The position numbers and the translations under genes are program-made. This document shows positions 1 to 10,690 of a stretch of DNA of 64,000 nt, in pieces; position 1 is the first letter of the stretch, and each line of letters begins with the position of its first letter. The notes under the pieces are model-generated. The model saw only the letters and a list, made by a program, of their open reading frames with translations. It was not told where the DNA came from and made no database searches. This DNA is from Trametes villosa (taxonomy: Eukaryota; Basidiomycota; Agaricomycetes; Polyporales; Polyporaceae), in NCBI GenBank assembly GCA_002964805.2, contig PUDQ02000003.1:4402001-4466000 (forward strand). The letters are read 5' to 3'.

Positions 1-519
1 AGCCAATGTGGTTCAGGAGCCCGTATTCGAAGAAGGGGTGGGATGCGGTTGAGCGTGCGGGCGATTTCGACTGGTGAGACGCCATTGCGGCTCCCACATG
101 TACTACACACGCCTTGCTTTGAAGCGTGTTGAGCGACTGGCGACGACACGGTAGCTATCGCGCGTAGAGTCTACTACTACGGGAGCCTTCCCTATCATAG
201 GTATGAACGCATTCCTTAGCCGCTCTCTCACTCTTGAGCTCGGACGAAGACCTGCTGAGTATATGCCGACCGATTAAAGTACATCTATGCGAGGGAGGAA
301 GGAGCTGTGAGTAAATGCACGCGGCTTACAGGCGGTCCGCGCTGTATCACACAAGTACGTACATGGACCGCTCGGGCTTTTCATTCGATGCACACCGGTG
401 CCGAGAAAAGGCGAGGCCATTTTCTCTGCTTTTGACTATACGAGTCATACTTCCCACCACAGCAGTAGCATCCGAACCTCTGCGGGTCATATTCGACGGC
501 TTCCAGCGCGGCTTCGAGG

Positions 520-1575
520 CCTGCTTACTTCGCGCCACAGCGCGGTCACGTGCTCCCGCGCGACGCGTGTGTGGCGCGATCTGGCGCGCGAGGCTGACCG
601 CGGCTGACAGTTCGAACGTCCGCCGCCAGCCGCCGCCGCTGGGCGTACAAGGTCACGCTCTTCCGCCCGACTGCTCTTTCCTCCCTACCACCATCTACTG
701 CTTTGTCCTCCCCACACTCAGCTGTGTCTACCGGTCTGTCTTCGGTCACTCTCTACTCGCCACCTCAAGGTATGCTACACACGCTCTCTCTCCTCGCTCG
801 TCTATGCATGGCTCATAAATTCACGATCATAAAATTCGTGTTCCAGGGGATTCCCTTCTGTTATCTAGTTTGGCTGTGCTCCAGGTGAGTCCTCCACCTC
901 CTTTTTTTTCTTCATTTGTGTGGGGCCTGCGTCCATTTTCTCGCGCATCACGGTTACACCTATTCCTGTCCGCACGCCGAACATCAAGGGGCTCCAGGAC
1001 ACCGCAGAGGCGGGCTCGTACTGGGATGGCAGGGAGCGATCCACCCGGGCCACACCACCGCGCTCGCGAGCGGCGGGGGTCCCGGTAGAGTTGCATCCGC
1101 CCAGTGGATAGTACGAGACCACTCGCAGGCGCACAATCTGCGACTCGCCCGAGGCACCGCGGGCCCCTTTTCTGCAGCGAGGGGATCGCTGGCACCTCGG
1201 GTGTGTTGCATTCTGATGCGCCCTAGTCGGTGACTCCGGAGGCCTGTGATGCTTTCTGGGTGCTTACGGGCAAAGTGGAGCCTGGTGCGCTAGCGGGAGG
1301 GGAAGGGGGGTTCTATTCCTGTCTTCCTCTCTCGCTATTTTTTCTCTCGAGGGAGGGCGGGCTGCGCGCGCGCGGCTCGTCCTGGCGCAGACCTTTCCGT
1401 GGTCCTCGGGATAAGTACCCTTCCCGTAAGGGAAGGGGAAACCAGCATGCGCCGAATCTCCTTTCTATACCCGTTTCCTGGCTTATGGCTTTAGGTCCTG
1501 AGAATCGTGCTGCCGCGCTGCGCTGGAAGTGTCGTCGCGTCCGAGAAGCCTGATACACCCCGAAGCTGAGTGACT
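520..1575 (+). repeat. Left arm of a ~1.05 kb imperfect inverted repeat
   Basis: This stretch is repeated in reverse complement at about 3135-4195. Matching landmarks include the segment around the CACGTG at 546-551 (right arm near 4164), a block with a GTATGC near 770-776 and a GTGAGTCC near 886, a pyrimidine-rich block near 1310-1350 and the block at 1425-1500. Some sub-blocks look about 90% alike and others nearer 75-80%, with indels. No coding potential is convincing. The arms end near 520 and near 1575; the exact ends are estimates by eye. Confidence 0.8.
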
Positions 1576-3134
1576 CTCTTCTTCGCGCTACTGCGTCCCG
1601 TACACTGACATACGTGGTTTGACATCGCCAGGCAAGAGGCCGCCGCTGGGCATCGGTTTGGTGCTGTGACGTCGCGCCCCTCAGAAAGCGGTCACTACAC
1701 GTTCTGAGGCGCAGGGCTCGCAGTCTGAGGCGAGTATTGACCTTCACTCGCTGCTTCTATGCTGACCATCAAGCTTCCACCGCGCTGAACGTGGGGCCGC
1801 CAACCAAGACCTGTTCACCACGAACGGCCTAACGGTGCGGCCCCCGTACGTGTCCAGGATTCCTGTCCAACTCTTCTCTCGCCGGCCGTCGGCGTGCCTC
1901 TTGCGGAACCTGCTTTTTTCCCCTCCTGTGCTCTCGTCTCCGCGGCTGGGCTCTCTGGTCGCGTCAAGCTGCTCACGTCGACGAGTTTCGCTCAGCGTCT
2001 ACGCGACTCTCTGATTCTCGCGCCTCACTGTCGATCTCAGGGGCCTATCGACGCGGTAATCCCGCGGTGTACTCCCGCTACATGCCAAGCTACCGCCTCC
2101 GCCGCACCTCGCGATTACTCATTCTAAACGTCCCCCACCGTCCATCGGCGCTCCTTAGCCGAGCCCATGTTTTGTGACCGCGTCGCTCAAGCCATCCCGC
2201 AACTGCACGCTGCGAGAAACTGGATCCCTCCGCCGGCTCTCCGGACCCAAAAACGATGCGCGCGACGGCGTGCGCCCAGTATGGCTCACGAACATCGCGG
2301 GTGGATGCATTGATGTCGCGCCGCGCTCTAGGTATACTGCCATGTATGGAGGGCTCACTCGTGTTCCCAAGTTCGTTCTGCGTCATTGTATATTTACTCC
2401 TCCCGCGCGACACTGAATGAAGCACCGTTATAGCTACGCGAGACAACCGGCAGCGTCCAAGGTTTCACCAGTGGCAAAAGGTGGCCCAGATATCAGCTTC
2501 ACGCTCGGCTGTCGCGCGCGAGCTATCCAGGGACGAGAAGGGCGGCGCAGACATAGGGAACCGTGGTCGCCAGCTTCCTGACGCCGCGAGAGAGCGCGAC
2601 GGTAGCGAGCGAGTCGACGTCTGGCGTGAAGGGAGACATGTGACGTTGAGACGCTTAGATAGGAAGCCGTTTGCGGGCATTGGGTTTGCTCGTCGGAGAA
2701 CGGTGCTCGCAACCTCGGAGTCCAGTGCGACCTGAGTCTAAGTGGATGGGCTGGCAGTACGGGAGCGTCAGATCCAACAAGGGTGAAGGGGGATAGACAG
2801 CTCACCTCATGACTCCCCAAGCTGTCGGGGGGTGCGTCCTTATTCGAGTCGACGTGCGAGCGAGAGCGAGAACGAGAGCGAGCAGTGAAGCAAGATAGAG
2901 AATAGGCCGTCGATAGTTTCCCCCTGCAGTAGCAAAGCAACGCGTCCAGCCAGAGTTGAGGGGCCAGAGCCGAGGCAAGGGAAGACACAGCGTGCGAGGC
3001 GACGTCCGATGAGAAGAAAGGCGAGTCTTGCGTAGGCGTATAGGAGATCCAGAAACCGGGCCAGGCCACCGCCGGTGGCCCAATATCTTGTGATGGCGGA
3101 GCGCGTGGGTCAGCGCTTGAAGGTGGAAGTAAAA
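1576..3134. other. Spacer between inverted-repeat arms; no gene recognised
   Basis: About 1.56 kb of single-copy-looking sequence separates the two arms. The longest open frame is on the minus strand (2434-3147); it is Ser/Arg-rich, overlaps the arm boundary, includes a simple GAGCGA-type tract near 2855-2885, and shows no recognisable domain. I see no transposase motif, so calling the whole 520-4195 block a transposon would be a guess. Confidence 0.4.
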
Positions 3135-4195
3135 AAAAGAGAGACACTCAGCTTCGGGTTGCACCGGGCTTCTCAGAATTGAAGGCCCTTATGACGCAGC
3201 GCGGCAGCACGGTCCTGAAGACCTAAAGCCGTAAGCCAGGTAACGGGTAGAAAAAGGAGATTAGGCGCATGCTGGTTTCCCCTTCCCTTCCGGGAAGGGT
3301 ACTTATCCCGAGGACCACGGAAAGGTCTGCGCCAGGATGAGCCGCGCGCGCGCGCAGCCCGCCCTCCCTCGAGAGAAAAAAAGCGAGAGAGGAAGACAGG
3401 AATAGCATCCCCCCTTCCCCTCCCGCTAGCGCACCAGGCTCCACGATTCCCGTAAGCACCCCAGCAAACATCGAAGGACTCCAGAACACCGACCAGAGCG
3501 CGTCAAAACGCAACATCCCCGAGATGCCAGCAGTCCCCTCGCTGCAGACAAGGGGGCTCGCGGTACCTCGGGCGAGTCGCAGATTGTGCGTCCGGTGTGA
3601 GTGGTCTCGTACTGCTTAGGCGGATGCTATTCACCTTGACCCACCACCACCGCTCGCGAGCACGGTGATGAGGCCCGGGTAAATCGCTCCCTGCCATCCT
3701 AGTACAAGACCACATCTGGGGTGCCCCGGAGTTCCCTGATGTCCGGCGTGCAGACAGGAATAAGTGGGGCCATGATGCGCGAGAAAGTGGGCTCGGGCCC
3801 CACGCAAACGAGGAAAAAAGAAAGTGGAGGACTCACCTGGAGGACAGCCGAAGGAGATAAAAGTTGGAGACTCACCGCAAGCACGAGAATCTGAAAGAAC
3901 GAGAATGCATGAGCTATACGTAGACGAACGACTGGAGAGAGAGCGTGTGTAGCATACCTTGAGGTGGCGAGTGGAGACTGACCGAAGACAGACTGGTAGA
4001 CACAGCTGAGCGCGGGGAGAGCAAAGCAGAAGATGGCGGTACGAAGGAAAGAGCATCGGGGCGGAAGGGCGGGGTGTTATACACCCAGCGGCGGCGGACG
4101 TTCGAACTGTCAGCCGCGTTCAGCCTCGCGCGCCAGATCGCGCCACACACGCGTCGCGCGGGAGCACGTGACCGCGATGCCGCGCGAAGCGAACA
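3135..4195 (-). repeat. Right arm of the ~1.05 kb imperfect inverted repeat
   Basis: This is the reverse-complement partner of 520-1575. Its outer end lies about 70 bp upstream of the TATA-like element (4263-4269) of the gene starting at 4292, so the arm forms the distal upstream region of that gene. The left arm has no such gene beside it. Confidence 0.8.
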
Positions 4196-4262
4196 AGCCG
4201 CTCTACGCTCAGCTTCTAACTTCTCTCTCACACACCTCGCAGTCCCATCCCAGCATCGTTCC

Positions 4263-4269
4263 TATAAAC
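4263..4269 (+). promoter_or_regulatory. TATA-like element upstream of the 4292 gene
   Basis: TATAAAC lies about 29 bp before the ATG at 4292. The short distance implies a very short 5' UTR, or a different functional TATA further upstream. Confidence 0.35.
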
Positions 4270-4291
4270 GTCTCATTCCACTTGCAACAAA

Positions 4292-5136
4292 ATGACATCG
4301 GCCGCACCACAGCGCGACCTCCCACCGCCTGTTCAAACATCCGAACCCGCTGCCACCCCCGTCGCTTCGGGCCACAACTCGGAGGACCATCCGACTCCCA
4401 ACCCTCAACTTCCCGACAGTCCGGGATACTCTGTCGAAGAGGCCGCTCCACCCTGGGGGATCGCCCACATTCAGAATCTGGACATGACCGCAGAATCACG
4501 TCGGGTGAGTCTCCCACTTGTGATCCGTACCGGACCCTTCCAGCGCAGCAAGTAACTTCCGCGCTTCCTACGCAGGTTGGACAGGTTTTGGAAGCGTTCC
4601 CCTCCCCAATGCACGCGTTCAAGGGCAATCCCCACGGACCCCTCGTTCCATTCAGAAAGCCTCCGCCCATGCTGGAGGTCGACCAACCCTACTTCTTCGG
4701 CTGGCCGATCACCCGGGAGTGGCTGTCGATGTTTCGGGAGCTCACTGCGCCCATCGACGCTGCATCTCTTCGCCGGCCCGGGCCCGAGGCTGGCCTCGGC
4801 ACGCTCATGGACATGCTGGGCTGCGGCAGCGCGGCGCTGCCCTGGACGCGCGTCGTGGACGCTTCGGCGCCAGCCTGGCCGGGCGATGAGAATGTGCCCG
4901 AGGGGCTCGAGATCTTCGAGATGCTGGCGGCCGGGCAAACGCGCAGGGACGCTGCGCGACATCATTTCTTTTGGAGAAAGCTCTCGAAGGCGCAGTACGA
5001 GTGGCTGGAGAAGGTGCTCCCCGGGAAACCGGGGTGGTACAGGAGCACGTCGTCGTATGAGGACTGGATGCAGTTCGATGCGGACGACCTGTATCGTGCC
5101 AGTGCCCGAGGTCGCCCGGTATACTGGGCTGCGTAG
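4292..5136 (+). CDS. Uncharacterised 257-aa protein
   Basis: I do not recognise a family. Two exons are inferred: 4292-4504 (71 codons) and 4576-5136, joined across a 71-nt intron with GTGAGT donor and CAG acceptor; the frame changes from 2 to 1 exactly as the intron requires. The first 65 residues are rich in Pro, Ser and Thr and probably disordered. The remainder is a compact, Trp- and Phe-rich region (for example FFGWPITREWL and FFWRKLSKAQYEWLEKVL) that looks like a folded domain without signal peptide or membrane segment. The gene is tail-to-tail with a broken SDR 3' end (5316-5606). At three other loci in this window that position is held by an F-box gene. The real start could be earlier, because the frame of exon 2 is also open back to 4033. 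Confidence 0.6.
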
Positions 5137-5315
5137 ACAGTGTGTGTTTCTCGTTATCTTGATTCTACGAGAATGTACCAATATACTCGGATATCTGTCG
5201 AAGAGGGCAAGACCCCGCGTGGCAATTCAAGGACGACTCGTACAAGCTATAGATACATCGTATAATATGATTCAATACACAGTACCAACGAGAAACCCAG
5301 ATCAACGTCCTTCCT

Positions 5316-5606
5316 CTACTTCCCGAGGTTGTCCGACCACGACTCGTACAGGTCAATCTCCTCCGTCAGCGCCCGGATCTTCTCCCGCACCAGCCCAATC
5401 GAGTCCTTCCCGAGCGGGAAGTGCAGCGGCGGGCTCGACAGCCGCGAGAACTCAATGATCTTCGCGACGGCGAGCGACGCGTCCGCGGGCGCGAGGTCCG
5501 CGGGCGTGTCGGCCTCTTTGCCCGCACCCTTGAGGAACGCGCCGCGGAAGTTGTAGACGGGGTGGGCGATCCCGGGATCATTACTGCAGTACTCACCTGG
5601 GACCAC
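5316..5606 (-). pseudogene. SDR oxidoreductase, truncated 3' fragment
   Basis: Only the downstream two thirds of the last exon of a short-chain dehydrogenase survives. From PVYNFRGAFLKGAGKEAD to the terminal SWSDNLGK it is nearly identical to the four complete SDR genes in this window (25.3, 41.9, 47.9 and 53.6 kb). The Rossmann nucleotide-binding motif, the Ser-Tyr-Lys active site and exons 1-3 are absent, and similarity stops at about 5575. This cannot encode an active enzyme. It lies 0.83 kb from a secreted-peptide gene, in the same relative order and orientation as the complete SDRs at 47.9 and 53.6 kb, so it is probably the remnant of the SDR of this cassette copy. Confidence 0.85.
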
Positions 5607-6436
5607 GACTCCGCTGGCGCGTCTTAGGAGCCACGAATGGCTGCCAGTGGGCCAACGATGGAAACTCGAACCAGCTGCGGTAGCATCGGTGATAAGTATC
5701 CTGTAGAGACTTCAGCTACCGATTGGTTCAATGACGACTTTACAAATTTACGCTGGAGCAACACCAACTCTTTGGCGGCGGGTGGGAGACCGGAACCACC
5801 ACCACACCCGCCGATCATAGGTGCACAGATGCAGCTTCTCAACGACTGTTCACAAAGACGTGTGAGATTGCACTGCTTTCGCCGTCGGAATGCTTGTTCA
5901 ACACTGACTGCCCTCAAGGTGTTTGTGACATGCGCGGAACCGACCCCAAGATCTGCCCGATGTCGAGCCCGGCTGGCGCAAACAGAAGGTAAGCACATGA
6001 ACGCCGGAAGCTCGAAAGTAGAAGGTACCCACGCGTCGCGAGCTCGCTTGAGGTACCACCCAATATTCACGTACCGCGATCCCGCTGCGCCGCAGACGTC
6101 AACCCGCGACCGAGCCACACAGCACCGCCTCCGAGTCTGCTCTGGAGTCTGCGCATCCTCGATGTCCCAGAATAAGTACACCCAGACGGCGCAGTCCCTG
6201 AGCATGACCATGGCAACCACCCGCGGCACCGCTCGATCTGTAGCTCTATTCGCCACCCTTCGATCCCAGGCCGCGGGCGTGCCTCATTTGCTGGGGTCAG
6301 TGCGGCGGCGGCAGCGGCGGAGACCTGTGCAGGTAAGGAGGGACTGCGGGCCCGCTGAGACGCATATAACAGCTCGTGCCGCGGTCGAGGCAGGTCTACT
6401 GTTCCCTGTCCCACTTGCCCATCGGTTCCGCCCTGC
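5607..6436. other. Intergenic; promoter region of the peptide gene, no other gene seen
   Basis: An open frame runs 5637-6590 on the plus strand but has low-complexity, codon-poor content and overlaps the peptide gene's first exon in another frame. I see no domain in it. A TATA-like TATAAC sits at 6365-6370, about 70 bp before the peptide gene ATG. Confidence 0.4.
6365..6370 (+). promoter_or_regulatory. TATA-like element of secreted-peptide gene 1
   Basis: GCATATAAC lies about 70 bp upstream of the ATG at 6437. The two paralogous peptide genes have a related GCATATAGG about 55 bp upstream of their ATGs, which supports the gene calls. Confidence 0.4.
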
Positions 6437-6675
6437 ATGCGTTCGCCGCTCTACACCCTCGCTTTTTCTCTCCTGCTCGCGCTGTCTGTTGCGGTCTCGT
6501 CTGTCGCTGCGGCACCCGTGGACAATGTCGGTAAGCGAGCACGCGCATATAGTCCGGAAGGGCAGCACTCACCGACGTGGTAGCGGTTAGCCCCGACGTC
6601 AGGACGGGTCTAGAGTGGCTCGTCCGGAGGAAACGCATCGTGGTAGCTATTGAACATACCACTTGTTCTTCTTAG
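6437..6675 (+). CDS. Small secreted peptide precursor 1 (61 aa), UstYa-linked
   Basis: Exon 1 is 6437-6530 (31 codons plus one base), the intron is 6531-6583 (GTAAGC donor, CTCAC branch site, TAG acceptor) and exon 2 is 6584-6675. The protein starts with a clear signal peptide (MRSPLYTLAFSLLLALSVAV) with likely cleavage before APVDN. The mature part of about 36 residues carries SP-x-x-RTG, then WLVRRKRIVVAIEH, and ends in TTCSS. RRKR is a potential Kex2-type processing site. Two paralogues (46467-46718 and 52166-52429, minus strand) have the same exon-1 length, intron phase and core motif, which is the main reason to believe a gene this small. It is tail-to-tail with a UstYa-family gene. Function is unknown; a RiPP precursor or small effector are the main options. 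Confidence 0.65.
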
Positions 6676-6993
6676 GGCGCCGCTGACACCAGTCCGTCAG
6701 ATGATAGCAGGGCGACACGGCTGACGGGCGTAGAGCCCGCCAAGCTTTCGAGGGATGGCAGGGGGTTTGGGGGTAAGATTGCGGATATTTATGAGGGTAT
6801 ATGCGCGCGAACCCCGTTGTACGATTATAGAGGACCCCCGAGGGGCGTTAGATAGACGAACCGACAGGAGCGGCATAAGCCTTGGGCGTCATGACGCCAA
6901 TATCATATAGCGACCCCGGCGTGCCTATAAACGTAGTAGTATGAGATCGCCTGTTCGATGAGACGATGAAACGAAGGGCAATCTGGTCGCAAC

Positions 6994-7674
6994 TCACGGA
7001 AGCAATGCCAAAAATACAAGGTTCGACGACCTCGAGCCGGCGTTCATCACAGCTCTCCCGCCCGCCTTCCCGCCTCCGCCTCCGCCGCCACCCACTCGCT
7101 GGTTCTCCTCCACCGCCCTATACACCGCGCGCCAGTCCAAACACCGGCGAATCGGGTTCGCGTCCACGGGCCTTACGTTCGACGGGTACTGGTACGGGTC
7201 GAGGTGCGTGTCCCCGCGGCACAGGATCATCTGCCGGATGTAGTTCATGCAGTGCCGCGCGGGCTGCTCCGTGCGCTGCGCGCGCGGCCGCGTGAGCTGC
7301 TCGCGCATGATGTCGAGGCAGCGCAGCTGGTGGAACATCGAGGGCAGGAAGGGCTCGCGGTGCGCGCCGAGGTGGACGAGCCCGTCGGAAGGGACGAGCG
7401 CGCGCCAGGCGGCGGAGGCGTTGAGGCCGTAGTGCAGTCCGCTGTCGAACTGGAAGGCGACGGGCTTGCGCTCGACGTCCCATACGCCGCCTGTGTGGTG
7501 CGTGTGAGCACAAAAAGTGAAAGAAAGAATGTGAATAACCTCACCGTTAATAGGCGGGGGCGTTGGCAGGTTGTATAGCCGAGTTAGACTGACCAGCTTG
7601 TAGGCAAAGTTCGCGACCAGAAGGGTTAACACGAACATGAGAGCAGTGGACTCCAGTCGGTACCAGGGCAGCAT
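6994..7674 (-). CDS. UstYa-family (DUF3328) oxidase-like protein A
   Basis: Exons 7674-7545 and 7490-6994 are joined over a 54-nt intron to give 208 aa. Residues 10-30 form an N-terminal membrane anchor. The family signature is present in two parts: HQLRCLDIMR (residues 97-106) and HCMNYIRQMILCRGDTHLDP (123-142). The usual first motif is HxxHC; here the second His is Arg, so metal or substrate binding may differ. The C-terminus has a Gly-rich run. UstYa proteins are membrane-anchored enzymes that oxidatively cyclise secreted peptides in fungal RiPP pathways such as ustiloxin; others act on other peptide or amide products. The gene converges on the secreted-peptide gene at 6437. Decayed copies of this same gene sit next to the two other peptide genes at 45.9 and 51.7 kb. 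Confidence 0.85.
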   Translation of the reverse strand: MLPWYRLESTALMFVLTLLVANFAYKLVSLTRLYNLPTPPPINGEVIHILSFTFCAHTHHTGGVWDVERKPVAFQFDSGLHYGLNASAAWRALVPSDGLVHLGAHREPFLPSMFHQLRCLDIMREQLTRPRAQRTEQPARHCMNYIRQMILCRGDTHLDPYQYPSNVRPVDANPIRRCLDWRAVYRAVEENQRVGGGGGGGGKAGGRAVMNAGSRSSNLVFLALLP

Positions 7675-8898
7675 GGTGAGGGGAGGAGGAAGTGGGGTGC
7701 AAAGAGAGTGCAGCGCTGAGATAGCACTCCTTTGTGGACCGAGCCGCCGAGCTAGAGGGATCCCAGAGAAAGCCAGGCAAACGAGGCGATATTCAGTACA
7801 TAATTCAGTGCAGAGGGATCCGCGTTTTCGGAAGAACACGGGGGCGGCGACACTGTGTCAGAAAGGTGGATGCTGGTCCAGTCGATGACAGCAGCAGATG
7901 AGTGGAGATGACTCCTGACTTCCGTCCACGGTGGTGAGCCCAGATGCACATTGGTTGCAGGGAGGCTGAGTTTTGCGGGAGTCTGAGGAGAAATGGTAAG
8001 TACAGGAACCTGGAGTTGACCGCTCGACTGGCTATGGATGAGGACGGCCGCAGCCTCGGGCCTTAGCTGGCGAGGCGGCGGTGATCAGACAAGTCACCAG
8101 ACGAGACAGCCGTTTACGATATAAAAGGGGTGCATGCATGTGGTATTACAGCCGGTCATACGTACGCTAGCTGTACCGTCCCTCGGCTAACCTGTGCAGA
8201 TCGAGAAACATGGAGGAAGGAGTTCAAGGAACAAGTTCAGAAGTCCCCTGCAGCCTGCAGTGCCGCTTTACCGCACCGATAGCCACGTGTACTGGTCGCG
8301 TGGCCGTGAACCTTAATTCCTCCCGCCTCTCCTCTCCGAGTCCAACGCTCCGACCCGGCACGAGCACCTCGTACACAACCACCGCTATCTGTTTCAGCAA
8401 CTAACCAACCCTATCATATCGCTCTTATGAGCTCGGCATGCGAGAAGGATCACAACGCATGTTCCAATAGGAACACCTTTGCATTGGCGCCGACATCAAG
8501 CGGTCGTTCTCACTGAGCCGCAGCTGGAGGACAATCATAGCCTTGCGATGCTTGCCATTCAGCGACAGAAGCTCAGTCCTCGATCCCTCCCAGGTGCGCC
8601 ACAACAATAAGGCCACTGCGTCGAATGGTATTGAAGTGCGGGACGCCCGCACAGCCAAAATAACACCGCATGCTTATCGGATTCCCATGCTCACGAGCCA
8701 CATACCGGAATCCCCAGTACGAGGATGCCCTCCAGAACGTCCAGAAGAATGAGCAGCGATTTCGTGAACGCAAGTGCAGTACTTGCAGGCTGTGCTCTTT
8801 GGGCCTCTTAGGACGCCCCGGCTTGCGGACGAAAGCTGCGCACACCCGCGACATTGAACGCCAACCCCCCGCTATCCCGCTACCCGCTTGCTCTCAGC
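7675..8898. other. Divergent intergenic region, 1.2 kb
   Basis: This separates the minus-strand UstYa A gene from the plus-strand membrane-protein gene. A strong TATAAAAG lies at 8120-8127 on the plus strand, and a 64-codon frame begins at 8210, about 90 bp downstream. The frame has no signal peptide, no similarity I recognise and biased Ser/Thr content, so I do not call it a gene. Otherwise nothing is seen. Confidence 0.4.
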
Positions 8899-9938
8899 AT
8901 GCCATCCAGACACGTATCCGAGGAGAATGTATCACTCCTCCAGGATCGCGACTCCTACGAATTGGAGGACGCCTATCAGACCCAGATCTCCCAAGACTCC
9001 AAGGGACCGGCACGCAAGCAGCTCACCCGCCGGCAGTACGCCCTCTTCTGGGGCGTCATCCTGCTCGGCGCGGTCACCCTCACCGACCTCCTCGCGCTGC
9101 TCTACATGTCGCGCATCATGACGATCGTCTACGCCGACGTCGGCACCGCGGACCTCGAATTCGCGAGCCCGTACTACGGCCTCGCGGAGCTCTACGGGTC
9201 CGGGATCATCAACGCGTCGCGCATCGCGCCGATCCTGAACACCCCCCGCGTCGTCGCGCAGGTGTTCAGCGACCGCCCAAATGAGCGCGCGCCGGTGGGC
9301 GAGCACGATGTGTTCGTTAAGGCGTTCGGGACGATGTCTCCGCACGAGAAGCACCTGCACGTCTCTGCGAGGGTGAGTGCCCTTTCACCATGTGCTTGAC
9401 TCTCGCGCTGACATTCACACACCTACCCGCCAGACGCACACCATCGTGCAATTCCGCACCATCGACTTCGGGATGGAAGACTGCGCGCTCGTCCTCCGCC
9501 TCCCCGGCGCGTCCGACCGCATCGAGAGCGCAGAGCCGTTCATACTCAGCCCGCACACGACGCTCGACGTCTTCCGCCTCGACGCGCCCAAGCCGCTCGA
9601 CGTCCGCGCGCTCTCGTACGCGACGCGGCCGCCCGTGAAGGCGAAGGTCGCGACGGTCGCGCCGCGCGCGGGCGAGGGGACGCTGGTCGCGCGCTTCCCG
9701 TGCGCGTGGAGCACGCTGCATACGTTCGAGATCGCGTGTGCGCTCGACCCGGGCTGTGCGCTCGACCCGGGCCCGGGCGCGAACGGGGGCGGAGGCGAGG
9801 AGGCGGGGTGTCTGGTGGACGTGTGGTCGAGCCAGAACACGACGTGGGGTGAGTGGCCGGTGCTGGCCTGTGTGCAATGCGTGGAACTGACTGGCGTGGA
9901 ACACAGGTGTGTATATGTATCAGTATCAGACCGTCTAG
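8899..9938 (+). CDS. Single-pass membrane protein of unknown function (306 aa)
   Basis: Three exons, 8899-9372, 9434-9848 and 9907-9938, are joined by GTGAGT/CAG and GTGAGT/CAG introns, ending in VYMYQYQTV. The start is the first ATG in frame; the frame is open further upstream, but only from a TTG. A short acidic cytosolic tail (1-40) precedes one transmembrane helix (about 48-70), giving a type II topology. The lumenal or extracellular part has the conserved-looking blocks TPRVVAQVFSD, IVQFRTIDFGMEDC, LDVFRLDAPKPLDVRALSY and a C-terminal WSSQNTTWG. From memory this resembles a family common in Agaricomycetes and sometimes annotated as But2-like, but I cannot confirm that. It lies between two UstYa-family genes and could belong to the same pathway. 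Confidence 0.75.
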
Positions 9939-10690
9939 GGCCGTGGGTGGGCGCGGCGGTGGAAGACGCGTCTTGTACCTCCGTTATCTTGGGGCACCAC
10001 CGAATGTACTGTACGATCATTGGAAGAATCGCAGGAACGCAACTCCCTCGTACGAATGATACCCCCGTGCAACAGATCCTGCAAGCCTTCGTCAGTCAGT
10101 GTTAAGTTGAGAATTCGGAACGTTGCATGCGATTGCCTGCCCCGCACCGCCAAACGAAATTTGCCCCGAATACAAGTAGATGCGCGATTATCAACACCGC
10201 CCTCTTCCGAGGTCGCGCAACTCACGAACGAACGCACCTGCGAAGAGGCTGATCACCACTCGTCAACCACATTCGTGCGGAATGTCTCCGCACTGGGTTG
10301 CACGCAGCCTCTCCACGGTGCGTCCACGAAGGAGCAGGCATGCTGCAACTGCGATAGCGTCCTGCTCCGAGGGCTATATTGCATCCGCGGGCGAAGCGCC
10401 ATGAAGGACGTCCTACTACACCGTTGGCAGCCGCCGCGGCGCATCGGAGGCAGCGCGACGGGAGATGAGACAGATTACGACCACCGTATAGGGCTGAGGC
10501 GCGGACGCGGACGCGCGAGGCCTTCCCGAGGTGCATTCCGTTCCAAGTTGCCCTGCATCGGTATGTGGGCGGGGGCGCGTTCGCGACTCGATCGTATGAG
10601 CGAACCCGTTGAGCTGAGCGACATGAGTCAGTAGGTATATGTGATACGGAGTCAGTGGAGGACGCACCGAACTCATCTTGGCACCACCCC
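9939..10690. other. Intergenic, 0.75 kb
   Basis: No supportable gene. Open frames on both strands are short or start only at non-ATG codons. The region presumably contains the promoter of UstYa gene B. Confidence 0.35.

Noticed and set aside
2434..3147. 237-codon minus-strand frame inside the inverted-repeat spacer
   Set aside because: Ser/Arg-rich, crosses the repeat boundary and includes a simple-sequence tract; no splice partner or domain.
5637..6590. 317-codon frame upstream of and overlapping peptide gene 1
   Set aside because: Low-complexity, no domain, overlaps the signal-peptide exon in another frame; content unlike neighbouring genes.
6437..6675. Idea that peptide 1 is a mating pheromone precursor because of its C-terminal Cys
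   Set aside because: Basidiomycete pheromone precursors lack a signal peptide and end in a four-residue CaaX. Here a signal peptide is present and the end is CSS; the paralogues end differently.
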